Source of the DNA: Planctomycetaceae bacterium
GTDB taxonomy: Bacteria > Planctomycetota > Planctomycetia > Pirellulales > Thermoguttaceae
DNA: 5,255 nucleotides
Assembly (NCBI GenBank): GCA_031256755.1
Contig: JAIRPZ010000144.1
Span: 1 to 5,255 of the forward strand
Direction: 5' to 3'
Both the position numbers and the translations under genes were made by a program. The notes below the pieces were generated by a model that was not told the origin of the DNA, did not search any database, and saw nothing but the letters and a program-made list of their open reading frames with translations. This document shows positions 1 through 5,255 of the stretch, piece after piece (within the stretch, counting starts at the first letter, position 1; the number at the start of each line of letters is the position of its first letter).

Positions 1-2
1 TA

Positions 3-557
3 TCAAAATGTTCCCTGCGGCATTTCGCGGTAGAAAGGTGCCACCTCTTTCGGCGGCAACGCTTCACCGCTGCAAATCCTGTACTGCTCGCGTTCTTCAT
101 CCGAAGCGTAATACCGAAGCCATGTTTCCACATTGCCGCAGGAACAATCCCAGTGAACATATCCGTTGCGGTGCCGCAAATTTTTCTCCCGGCAGGGAAG
201 AATCAAACTGTAAATCAATGTATAAAGTTCCCTGTCCGAAAGATGATCGGCAAAATCCAGAACCAACTGCTTTTCATAAAACTTACCGACAATGTATTTT
301 AATGCATGCGCAATTTGGTCGTCGTCAAGTTTTTCCGGTGCCGGCATAATCAATTCCGGTTCAAACCACTGGGCAATCGGGTCTGCCGGCGAGATTTCCC
401 AATCAAGCATACTGGCAAGAAAATCATTTTCATGCTGTAAAGATCGATGCCGCAGGCAAATATTGCACATTGATTCATCGGTATACGGTTCGAGTTCAGT
501 CCTCAACTCAGCATTCCGCACCAGTTCTTCAATTTCGGCATAAACTAAATCCGACAT
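3..557 (-). CDS. Conserved-looking hypothetical protein, 184 aa, Cys-containing
   Basis: I do not recognise a named family, although the reading frame looks real. It is long, with a mixed acidic, aromatic and hydrophobic composition, and its hydrophobic stretches look like amphipathic helices rather than membrane segments. No signal peptide is visible, so it is probably cytoplasmic. Visible motifs from the chosen start are a CxxCxxH group (C31, C34, H37, with H42 nearby), an acidic helix with the segment YEKQLVLDFADHLSDRELYT near residues 94-113, then HWDCSCGNVETWLRYYASDE (135-154; C138, C140) and a proline-rich tail (LPPKEVAPFYREMP). The Cys and His residues could bind a metal, but this is inference. 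The start is uncertain: the frame stays open to a TTG at 611 and an ATG at 602. I chose the ATG at 557 because a weak promoter-like pair (TTGCAG at 637-642, TATCCT at 614-619, 17-base spacer) would start transcription near 607. No start has a Shine-Dalgarno sequence. The TGA stop is at 3-5. The gene is divergent from the 130-aa gene at 834. Confidence 0.75.
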   Translation of the reverse strand: MSDLVYAEIEELVRNAELRTELEPYTDESMCNICLRHRSLQHENDFLASMLDWEISPADPIAQWFEPELIMPAPEKLDDDQIAHALKYIVGKFYEKQLVLDFADHLSDRELYTLIYSLILPCREKNLRHRNGYVHWDCSCGNVETWLRYYASDEEREQYRICSGEALPPKEVAPFYREMPQGTF

Positions 558-821
558 GGTTCTGGAAAAATAAAAATCCGGGTTCCGCGGACTCCGCCGC
601 ATGCCCGACAAGGAGGATACAGTATCTTACGTAATTCTGCAATAAATTTATGGGATTATTTGCAAAAAAACAAAAATTCTTTGCCGCATTGCCGGCACAA
701 TCGATACAACCGGTCTTTTTCCGCAAACCGAAAAGTTTGTTGAATCCGTTTATTTTCAATGATTGTTAAAAAAGGCAGCAAAACAAGCCGACAGAACCTC
801 CGCCCCCTTAATCTTTCCCCC

Positions 822-825
822 GGAG
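822..825 (+). promoter_or_regulatory. Ribosome binding site deciding the start at 834
   Basis: GGAG lies 8 bases before the ATG at 834. The upstream in-frame ATG at 759 is preceded by ATTTTCAATG with no purine-rich Shine-Dalgarno element. This favours the 130-aa product over a 155-aa one. Confidence 0.5.
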
Positions 826-833
826 ATGTTGGC

Positions 834-1226
834 ATGTCCAGAAAAACGAAGAGAACTGCGGCGGTCTTGCTGAATGAAACCGCGGCTTTGCCGTCCAAAC
901 GCAAACGATGCGGCAGACCCCGTAAAAAAGTAGCCCCGGAAGCACTGCTGCCTTATAAGAGTTCCGAAATTCCCGCAGCCGGCTCTTTTAATAAGATTGG
1001 TTTCGGGAATACCGGCAGCAAAGTGAAATCGGGGACCGCCGAAGAAGCAAAAAAATCCAAACCGCCGCGGCGTACCAATCCGATTACTTGCGATCGGCAT
1101 TATTTACCGGAAGAAGTGGAATTCATGAACGCGCTGGATGAGTTCAAACGGGCAAGCGGACATAAGTTTCCGACGTGTTCGGAAATTCTCGCTGTGCTGA
1201 AAGGGCTGGGGTACGAAAAAGTTTAA
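834..1226 (+). CDS. Small basic protein with AT-hook-like patch and shared C-terminal module, 130 aa
   Basis: No named family is recognised. The N-terminal two thirds is low in complexity and rich in Lys and Arg. It includes SKRKRCGRPRKK (residues 21-32), whose GRP core flanked by basic residues matches the AT-hook pattern that binds the minor groove of AT-rich DNA. Residues about 35-85 look disordered. The C-terminal module (about 92-130) reads as two helices around a basic turn: NALDEFKRASGHKF followed by TCSEILAVLKGLGYEKV. The tail of the 84-aa protein at 1548-1802 aligns with it without gaps, with about 13 identities in 34 positions. A DNA-associated role is inferred from the AT-hook only. 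The frame is open back to an ATG at 759, but the ATG at 834 has GGAG at 822-825 with 8 bases of spacing, so I chose it. A weak promoter candidate lies at 681-686 (TTGCCG) and 705-710 (TACAAC), with an 18-base spacer behind an A-rich tract. Confidence 0.78.
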   Translation: MSRKTKRTAAVLLNETAALPSKRKRCGRPRKKVAPEALLPYKSSEIPAAGSFNKIGFGNTGSKVKSGTAEEAKKSKPPRRTNPITCDRHYLPEEVEFMNALDEFKRASGHKFPTCSEILAVLKGLGYEKV

Positions 1227-1274
1227 CGGGGATTGCGGGCGGGACGCTGTAGTTCTTGCCCGCTTGCGGCGAAA

Positions 1275-1403
1275 TCATTTGACCCGAAATACGATGGTTT
1301 TGAACTTCGGCAGTTCTGCCGGTTTTCGGAGCGTTAAACCGGTTTCGTTTTGCGTCCATTGAATCGCTTCACCGCTGCCGAGTAGTTTTACCGAAGAGAT
1401 CGA
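1275..1403 (-). pseudogene. C-terminal remnant of a GH29 alpha-L-fucosidase
   Basis: This minus-strand frame gives 42 residues ending at a TGA (1275-1277). It contains ISSVKLLGSGEAIQW, then TQNETGLTLRKPAELP, and ends KTIVFRVK. From memory of the family, this follows the last strands of the C-terminal beta-sandwich of GH29 alpha-L-fucosidases: an I-x-x-V-x-L-L-G-S turn, then a Trp, then GL-x-(hydrophobic)-x-x-P, and a final hydrophobic strand. There is no start codon in this frame. An in-frame TGA lies at 1404-1406, directly upstream. Above that come the T-tracts of the tRNA terminator and the tRNA gene, so the catalytic domain is absent. I infer a gene deleted from its 5' side up to the tRNA unit. 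The surviving codons have no stop or frameshift, so the loss may be fairly recent, or the stretch is too short to have decayed visibly. The match is from recall and the stretch is short; it could be another sugar-hydrolase sandwich domain. Confidence 0.6.
1308..1351 (+). terminator. Possible terminator of the 130-aa gene, two overlapping hairpins
   Basis: About 80 bases after the stop of the 130-aa gene there are two inverted repeats. The first is CGGCAG/CTGCCG (1308-1313 with 1316-1321), followed by GTTTT. The second is CCGGTTT/AAACCGG (1319-1325 with 1336-1342), followed by TTTCGTTTT. They share bases 1319-1321 and cannot form at the same time. Either hairpin with its short T-run could end plus-strand transcription. 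The T-runs are short, and the region also reads as fucosidase coding remnant on the other strand, so confidence is low. An earlier stem, GCGGGC/GCCCGC (1235-1240 with 1258-1263), directly after the stop has no T-run and is probably not a terminator by itself. Confidence 0.35.
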
Positions 1404-1417
1404 TCAAGAAGATTGAT

Positions 1418-1453
1418 ACAAAAAAGACAAAAAGAGAGGAAAACTTCCCCTCT
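1418..1453 (-). terminator. Rho-independent terminator after tRNA-Ala
   Basis: Read on the minus strand, AGAGGGGAA (1445-1453) pairs with TTCCTCTCT (1433-1441) around a GTT loop. This gives a 9-bp stem with one G-T pair. It is followed by T5, GTC and T6 (1420-1433). It begins 8 bases after the 3' end of the tRNA, so it closes the transcription unit made of the 84-aa gene and the tRNA. Confidence 0.88.
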
Positions 1454-1460
1454 CCTCTGA

Positions 1461-1533
1461 TGGAGCCAGACGGACTTGAACCGACGACCTCAGCGTTGCA
1501 AACGCCGCGCTCTCCCAACTGAGCTATGACCCC
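1461..1533 (-). tRNA. tRNA-Ala (anticodon UGC)
   Basis: A complete 73-base cloverleaf folds on the minus strand. The acceptor stem is GGGGTCA/TGGCTCC, the D-arm GCTC/GAGC, the anticodon stem CGGCG/CGCTG around TTTGCAA, and the T-loop TTCAAGT. The anticodon is TGC, which reads GCN codons. The third acceptor pair is G3-U70, the classic alanyl-tRNA synthetase identity element, which confirms alanine. The discriminator base is A73. The next bases are TCA, so CCA is not encoded and must be added by nucleotidyltransferase. In the T-arm, positions 50 and 64 are both T, giving a U-U mismatch within GTCGG/CCGTC; otherwise the structure is regular. The gene starts 14 bases after the stop of the 84-aa gene, so it is probably processed from a joint transcript. 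Confidence 0.97.
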
Positions 1534-1547
1534 GGCAACACATGACG

Positions 1548-1802
1548 TTATTTGTGGTATCCCAGCGATTTAATAACGGAGAGCATTTCCTCATACGTGA
1601 TAAAACGGCGGCGATTTTGCAATTTATACTGATCTATCGCTTCCGCCAATTGTTGTGCATCCGGAGATAAACCGTCATAACAGTTTCCGAATTGGTTACG
1701 TCTTTCTCCTCCTGCCGGCGGTCCCTGCGGCGGTACCCCGCCCGGTATCGGATTCATCCCGCGCCGCTGAACAAACGGATAATTGACTTGATCTGTACTC
1801 AT
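1548..1802 (-). CDS. Small hypothetical protein with shared C-terminal module, 84 aa
   Basis: The N-terminal half (residues 1-44) is rich in Pro, Gly and Arg, including GMNPIPGGVPPQGPPAGGER, and looks disordered. From LSPDAQQ (about 45) onward there is a compact module: a helix LAEAIDQYKLQN, a basic turn RRRF, and a second helix TYEEMLSVIKSLGYHK. The same module ends the 130-aa protein at 834-1226, with matching F/Y-K, K/R-F-x-T, E-(I/M)-L-x-V-(I/L)-K and LGY positions. I recall similar tails in planctomycete hypothetical proteins but know no function. There is no signal peptide or membrane segment. The start at 1802 has GGAGG with a 5-base gap; the frame runs open to 2018, into purL, without a better start. 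The TAA stop lies 14 bases before tRNA-Ala, so the two are very likely co-transcribed from the promoter near 1880. Confidence 0.85.
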   Translation of the reverse strand: MSTDQVNYPFVQRRGMNPIPGGVPPQGPPAGGERRNQFGNCYDGLSPDAQQLAEAIDQYKLQNRRRFITYEEMLSVIKSLGYHK

Positions 1803-1807
1803 TTGAA

Positions 1808-1812
1808 CCTCC
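1808..1812 (-). promoter_or_regulatory. Strong ribosome binding site of the 84-aa gene
   Basis: On the minus strand GGAGG is followed by TTCAA and then ATG, which is near-ideal spacing. It fixes the start at 1802 although the frame is open for another 216 bases upstream. It is the best Shine-Dalgarno sequence in the window and implies that the small protein is translated. Confidence 0.85.
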
Positions 1813-1877
1813 GTAATCCTCTCCTGACAGAAGCAGAAAAACGCCAAAATGGAACTCGCTCCTACTCCCTGTCCCTT

Positions 1878-1883
1878 ATTATA
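1878..1883 (-). promoter_or_regulatory. -10 box of the 84-aa gene / tRNA-Ala unit
   Basis: A perfect TATAAT lies on the minus strand, 75 bases before the ATG at 1802. There is no good -35 box at 17-18 bases (GGTATT at 1901-1906). The region just upstream is made of homopolymer runs (A6, T8, G7, T8 read on the minus strand) that may act as an UP-like element. It is the only convincing promoter before the tRNA gene. Confidence 0.6.
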
Positions 1884-1914
1884 CCTTTTTTCCCAAAAAA
1901 AATACCCCCCCGAC

Positions 1915-1947
1915 AAAAAAAATTCTGTTCGCCTAGCCGCTCGGCAA
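1915..1947 (-). terminator. Weak terminator candidate after purL
   Basis: Downstream of the purL stop, the minus strand has TTGCC...GGCGAA (1930-1947), which can form only a short imperfect stem, followed after a few bases by T8 (1915-1922). The T-run is strong and the hairpin is poor. It lies between the end of purL and the promoter of the next unit, where a terminator would be expected. Confidence 0.35.
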
Positions 1948-1993
1948 ACTTTTGAAGCCGGAATAAATACCCGAAACCGTTTACAAAATTGTT

Positions 1994-4951
1994 TTACCAA
2001 TCCAGCGGCTTTTGCCACGCCGCTTTGAGTTCCGCAATGTCCGCCTCAAAACCGCCGGAACAGGCATCCCCGAAACGCAGTACCGGCTCCGCACTGACCG
2101 TGCCTAACCGGCAAATCGGGATACCGGAAAAACAATTTTCCAAATCCGGTACATTCTCCGGTTCAACTTCAATCACAAACCGGCTGTTCGATTCGCTGAA
2201 CAACGCAATGACATCGAAATGACCTGTCAAGTCCGCCCCGAAACCGCCGGCAAAACACATTTCCGCAACAGCAACAGCCAATCCGCCCTCGCTTAAATCG
2301 TGAACACTCCGCACAAATCCGCCGGTAATCGCCCGATGCACCGCCGCATACACGTCCGCCGCGGCTCCGATACGCGTCCATGGCACCATTCCCTCTTCCG
2401 GTTTGCCCCGCATTAAATTGTAATGCGATCCGCCAAACTCCGCCTGCGTCCCGCCGATTTGATACAGCACATTGCCCGGTGCTTTCAAATCCATCGTGAC
2501 ACATTTCCGCACATCGGCAACCTGTCCCATTGCCGAGATCAAGAGCGTGGGAGGAACAGCAATTGTATCGCCGCTCATTTTCGGACGAAATTCGTTGTTC
2601 AAACTATCCTTGCCGCTGATAAAAGGCATACCAAAGTTAACCGACATGTAATAGCATGCTTTTGCCGCCATCACGAGCGATCCCAAGACCTCCGGTTTTT
2701 CCGTGTTTCCCCAGCAGAAGTTGTCGAGCAGCACAATTGTTTTCGGGTCTGCACCGACCGCCACGGCATTGCGGACGGCCTCATCAATGGCCGCCGCCGC
2801 CATCAAAAACGGATCAATATCGCCGTAAAGCGGATTCATTCCGCAGGCAACTGCCAATCCCCGATAAGAATCAAGACGGGGACGAATCACCGCTGCATCG
2901 CCCGGACCGTCATTATTCACACCGACCAGCGGTTTAATCACGCTGCCTCCCTGAACTTCATGATCGTACTGCCGGATAATCCAGTGTTTGCTGGCCACAT
3001 TCAGCGAAGATAAGATCTTCAGCAGCGTTTCCTTGAAAGGTGTCTCAACCGGCGGCAAATAGATGCTGACGGAAGGCGGATGTCCTCCGCTCATCGGGGG
3101 CAGCAGCGGCTTTTCCTGATAGACCGCTTCCCGGACAACCGGCGGACGACCGTTATGCAAAAACTGCATATCCAAATCGGCAACCGGATGTCCCTGATAT
3201 TTCAGCACTAACCGGCCGGTCGGCACGAATGTTCCCAGCACAACGGCTTCGACATCTTCCGACTCGCAAAGTGCGCAGAATTCGTCCCGTTTTTCCGGCG
3301 GAACAGCAAACACCATTCGTTCCTGTGCTTCAGAAATCCAAATTTCGGTATAACTCAATCCCTCATATTTCAGCGGGGCGTTGGAAAGTTCAACTTCGGC
3401 ACCGATTTTTTCCCCCATTTCGCCGACCGCACTGGAAAATCCGCCGGCACCGCAGTCCGTAACCGCATGATACAGATTCCTGTCCCGTGCTTGCAGCATT
3501 ACATCCAGCACCATTTTTTCGGTAATCGCATTGCCGATCTGCACCGCTCCGCCGCTGACCGATTCACTTTCGTGAGTCAATTCGGCACTGCTGAACGTTG
3601 CCCCGTGAATCCCGTCCCGACCGGTTCGCCCGCCGACCGCAACGATTAGATCGTGCGGTTTCGGTTCCTTGAAAGATTTATTTTTCGGTAAAATCCCGAT
3701 ATTGCCGCAAAACACCAGCGGATTACCGAGATACCGCTTGTCAAAATAGACCGCCCCGTTCACAGTCGGAATGCCCATACGGTTTCCGTAGTCCCGAACA
3801 CCGGAAACAACTCCTTTCATCACACGGCGGGGATGCAGCACGCCGTCAGGAATTTCGGCGGGATCGGTGTCCGGCGGTGCAAAACAGAATACATCTGTCG
3901 AAGCAATCGGTTTGGCACCGAGACCGGTTCCCATTGGATCGCGGATCACACCGCCCAGACCGGTATTGGCTCCGCCGTAGGGTTCAAGAGCGGACGGATG
4001 ATTGTGCGTCTCAACTTTGAAACACACGTTGTAGTCTTTATCGAAGGTAACGACACCGGCGTTGTCGGAAAAAACACTGACGCAAAGCCGGTCAACATCG
4101 GGATTTTCCTCCCGCAGCCGCTGCGTTGCGGCAAAAATCGTTTCTTTGAGCATATTTTCATAATACTCATCGTAGATGATGCAGCCGTCCGCATCTTTGC
4201 GGGTGAAATGAATTTTACCCGCAAGCGTTTTGTGCGAACAGTGTTCGCTCCACGTTTGGGCAATGGTTTCGAGTTCAATGTCGGACGGATCGCGGTCAAG
4301 TTGCCGGAAAAATGTTTGGATCGTCTGCATTTCGGTCAGCGAAAGATAGAGTTGCCCCTCTTTGCTCAACTGCTGCAAATCGGTATCGGTCATCAGCCGG
4401 ATCGGTACGGTTGTCAGTTTAAACGTGCTACCAGAGCGTTCCGTGCTGCGGATCGCTGCATGCCGGTCTGATAAATCACCGTAAACGACTTGCTCAACCG
4501 CATCATTGGCAAGCAGTTTTCCGGCAATATTCATCAGCACAGGGCGGCTGATCGTTCCGCTCTTAAAGCGATATTTCTTAAAGGTTCTCACGGTGTCGGT
4601 TTGCAGCCCGAATTCGGCGAGGAGTTTCCGGGCATTTTCGGCAACAGAATCGGTTACGCCCGGCTTCGGCAGAACGTAAACGTGTTCTTCCATTGGTTCA
4701 CCGGCAGACGGCGGTTTTTCCGGCACAATTTCCCGGACTTTAACTTGTTCCGTCACCGGATCGGCAAGGAGTTTTTTCGCAATTTCTTCGATTGTTTGCC
4801 GTCCGCTATCTGCCGTTCTGATGAGATAACCGTAAGAAGTTTGCAAGGACAAATCGGCGGCGAGTCCGAGATCGGCAGCGTCATGTTGAACGGCTTCGGC
4901 GTGAACATCGGGCTGATTGACGGCGGGTAAAATTTCGACTTCCCAGAGCAT
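1994..4951 (-). CDS. purL: Phosphoribosylformylglycinamidine synthase (PurL), PurS-PurS-PurL fusion type
   Basis: This is FGAM synthase, which converts FGAR, ATP and glutamine-derived ammonia to FGAM in the fourth step of de novo purine synthesis in the cytoplasm. The protein has 985 residues. Residues about 1-75 and 88-160 are two PurS-like modules (MLWEVEILPA; HVYVLPKPGVTDSV). The linker follows with TWSEHCSHKT (233-242). The first synthetase half has FKVETHNHPSALEPYGGANT (311-330), the conserved nucleotide and substrate region, and DCGAGGFSSAVGEMGEK (499-515). The second half has PGDAAVIRP (683-691), FISGKDSLNNE (778-788) and HDLSEGGLAVAVAEM (884-898). It ends at AAWQKPLDW with no class I glutaminase domain, unlike the roughly 1300-residue E. 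coli enzyme. It is longer than the small PurL (about 600-740) because the PurS function is fused at the N-terminus. A separate PurQ is therefore needed, and none is in the window. The start at 4951 is supported by the PurS-like first strand; there is no clear Shine-Dalgarno sequence. Confidence 0.97.
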   Translation of the reverse strand: MLWEVEILPAVNQPDVHAEAVQHDAADLGLAADLSLQTSYGYLIRTADSGRQTIEEIAKKLLADPVTEQVKVREIVPEKPPSAGEPMEEHVYVLPKPGVTDSVAENARKLLAEFGLQTDTVRTFKKYRFKSGTISRPVLMNIAGKLLANDAVEQVVYGDLSDRHAAIRSTERSGSTFKLTTVPIRLMTDTDLQQLSKEGQLYLSLTEMQTIQTFFRQLDRDPSDIELETIAQTWSEHCSHKTLAGKIHFTRKDADGCIIYDEYYENMLKETIFAATQRLREENPDVDRLCVSVFSDNAGVVTFDKDYNVCFKVETHNHPSALEPYGGANTGLGGVIRDPMGTGLGAKPIASTDVFCFAPPDTDPAEIPDGVLHPRRVMKGVVSGVRDYGNRMGIPTVNGAVYFDKRYLGNPLVFCGNIGILPKNKSFKEPKPHDLIVAVGGRTGRDGIHGATFSSAELTHESESVSGGAVQIGNAITEKMVLDVMLQARDRNLYHAVTDCGAGGFSSAVGEMGEKIGAEVELSNAPLKYEGLSYTEIWISEAQERMVFAVPPEKRDEFCALCESEDVEAVVLGTFVPTGRLVLKYQGHPVADLDMQFLHNGRPPVVREAVYQEKPLLPPMSGGHPPSVSIYLPPVETPFKETLLKILSSLNVASKHWIIRQYDHEVQGGSVIKPLVGVNNDGPGDAAVIRPRLDSYRGLAVACGMNPLYGDIDPFLMAAAAIDEAVRNAVAVGADPKTIVLLDNFCWGNTEKPEVLGSLVMAAKACYYMSVNFGMPFISGKDSLNNEFRPKMSGDTIAVPPTLLISAMGQVADVRKCVTMDLKAPGNVLYQIGGTQAEFGGSHYNLMRGKPEEGMVPWTRIGAAADVYAAVHRAITGGFVRSVHDLSEGGLAVAVAEMCFAGGFGADLTGHFDVIALFSESNSRFVIEVEPENVPDLENCFSGIPICRLGTVSAEPVLRFGDACSGGFEADIAELKAAWQKPLDW

Positions 4952-4992
4952 TGAATTTCGACAGGAATTGCGTTAAAAAACCGGAAGGACTC

Positions 4993-5022
4993 ATTGTACC
5001 ACAAATGAAGGTGTCTCACCAA
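4993..5022 (-). promoter_or_regulatory. Extended -10 promoter of purL
   Basis: On the minus strand TTGGTG (5017-5022) is separated by 18 bases from TACAAT (4993-4998), and TGG directly before the hexamer gives the extended -10 form TGnTACAAT. Transcription would start near 4986, leaving a leader of about 35 bases before the ATG at 4951. I see no purine riboswitch fold in so short a leader, and no clear PurR-type operator. Confidence 0.6.
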
Positions 5023-5102
5023 TCCGCCATCTCCGATTGCTGCCGGCAAATTTTCCCTGAACAACATGCTTTGTGATCGTTAATCGGCAGCCGCTTGTCA
5101 TC

Positions 5103-5151
5103 AAAAGAGGAAAACGAAAAAGAGTGCGGAGGACGGAAATCCGTCCCCGCA
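5103..5151 (-). terminator. Rho-independent terminator of the PEP-CTERM gene
   Basis: On the minus strand TGCGGGGACGGA pairs with TCCGTCC-A-CCGCA (stem 5125-5151, one bulged A, small AAAT-type loop). It is followed by CTCTTTTTCGTTTTCCTCTTTT (5103-5124). It starts 10 bases after the stop codon. It separates this gene from purL, which has its own promoter. Confidence 0.9.
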
Positions 5152-5161
5152 TTTGCTGCCG

Positions 5162-5255
5162 CTATTTCCGGCGGCGGCGAAGAACTGCAAGACCGGTCAG
5201 ACCGAGACCGAACAGCGCAAGCGTTGCCGGTTCCGGCGTTGCCGCTGAAGTCGGC
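5162..5255 (-). CDS. PEP-CTERM sorting-domain protein, C-terminal end only
   Basis: Only the last 30 residues lie in the window; the rest continues past the right edge. They show the full tripartite PEP-CTERM signal: the motif TPEPAT, a single hydrophobic helix LALFGLGLTGLAVL, and a basic end RRRRK before the TAG stop at 5162-5164. In this family the tail is recognised and cleaved by a membrane exosortase (EpsH/XrtA type), and the protein is exported to the cell surface or extracellular matrix. The function of the N-terminal part cannot be seen. The preceding residues PTSAA look like the usual low-complexity linker. A terminator follows closely, so the gene is the last of its transcript and is not co-transcribed with purL. 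Confidence 0.93.
   Translation of the reverse strand, partial: PTSAATPEPATLALFGLGLTGLAVLRRRRK

Noticed and set aside
610..617. AAGGAGGA on the plus strand, a perfect Shine-Dalgarno-like sequence
   Set aside because: No start codon follows at a suitable distance on the plus strand, so it does not mark a gene.
656..760. Minus-strand frame ending RLYRLCRQCGKEFLFFCK, resembling a zinc-ribbon start
   Set aside because: The CxxCGKEF pattern is short, the frame stops right after it, there is no second Cys pair, and its upstream part runs antisense through the 130-aa gene. Chance is the simpler explanation.
1144..1359. Minus-strand 71-codon open frame with ATG at 1359
   Set aside because: It is in a different frame from the fucosidase-like remnant, has no good ribosome binding site, and overlaps the 3' end of the better supported 130-aa gene.
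60..1378. 14-base direct repeat CGCTTCACCGCTGC at about 60-73 and 1365-1378
   Set aside because: Both copies encode a Ser-Gly-Glu-Ala stretch on the minus strand in unrelated contexts. A 14-base match in 5 kb with biased codons is not surprising, and the flanks do not match.
2423..4930. Several long plus-strand open frames opposite purL
   Set aside because: They are antisense shadows of a strongly supported coding gene, with Arg/His-rich compositions typical of reverse-strand frames and no initiation signals.
4753..5067. Minus-strand 104-codon frame across the purL start
   Set aside because: It overlaps the N-terminal PurS-like region of purL in another frame and would begin upstream of the purL promoter without a ribosome binding site.

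Overview
The window most likely comes from a planctomycete (Planctomycetota). The right edge holds the tail of a PEP-CTERM exported protein. The PurL in the middle is a form of about 985 residues with PurS-like N-terminal modules and no glutaminase domain. Two small proteins carry a C-terminal motif that I associate, from memory, with planctomycete hypothetical proteins. I see no IS element, CRISPR array or phage gene. The genus cannot be told from this sequence.

Layout from left to right. A conserved-looking hypothetical gene of 184 aa (minus strand, stop at base 3) is divergent from a plus-strand gene (834-1226) for a basic 130-aa protein with an AT-hook-like GRPRKK patch. Next comes a short minus-strand coding remnant (1275-1403) that reads like the last 42 residues of a GH29 alpha-L-fucosidase, with the rest of that gene missing. 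Then follows a compact minus-strand transcription unit: promoter near 1880, an 84-aa small protein (1548-1802), tRNA-Ala(UGC) (1461-1533) only 14 bases further on, and a strong Rho-independent terminator (1418-1453). Bases 1994-4951 hold purL on the minus strand, with its own extended -10 promoter near 4995. The right edge (5162-5255) is the C-terminal sorting tail of a PEP-CTERM protein on the minus strand, followed by a clear terminator (5103-5151).

How the parts relate. purL supplies the fourth step of de novo purine synthesis and needs a PurQ glutaminase encoded outside the window. The 84-aa and 130-aa proteins share a C-terminal module of about 35 residues despite lying on opposite strands about 320 bp apart. 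They look like distant paralogues of a small lineage-restricted family. The fucosidase remnant next to the 3' side of the tRNA gene suggests past rearrangement at that site. The paralogous small proteins, the tRNA co-transcribed with one of them and the truncated gene beside the tRNA are the parts most worth a second look; purL and the PEP-CTERM tail are ordinary housekeeping and export features.
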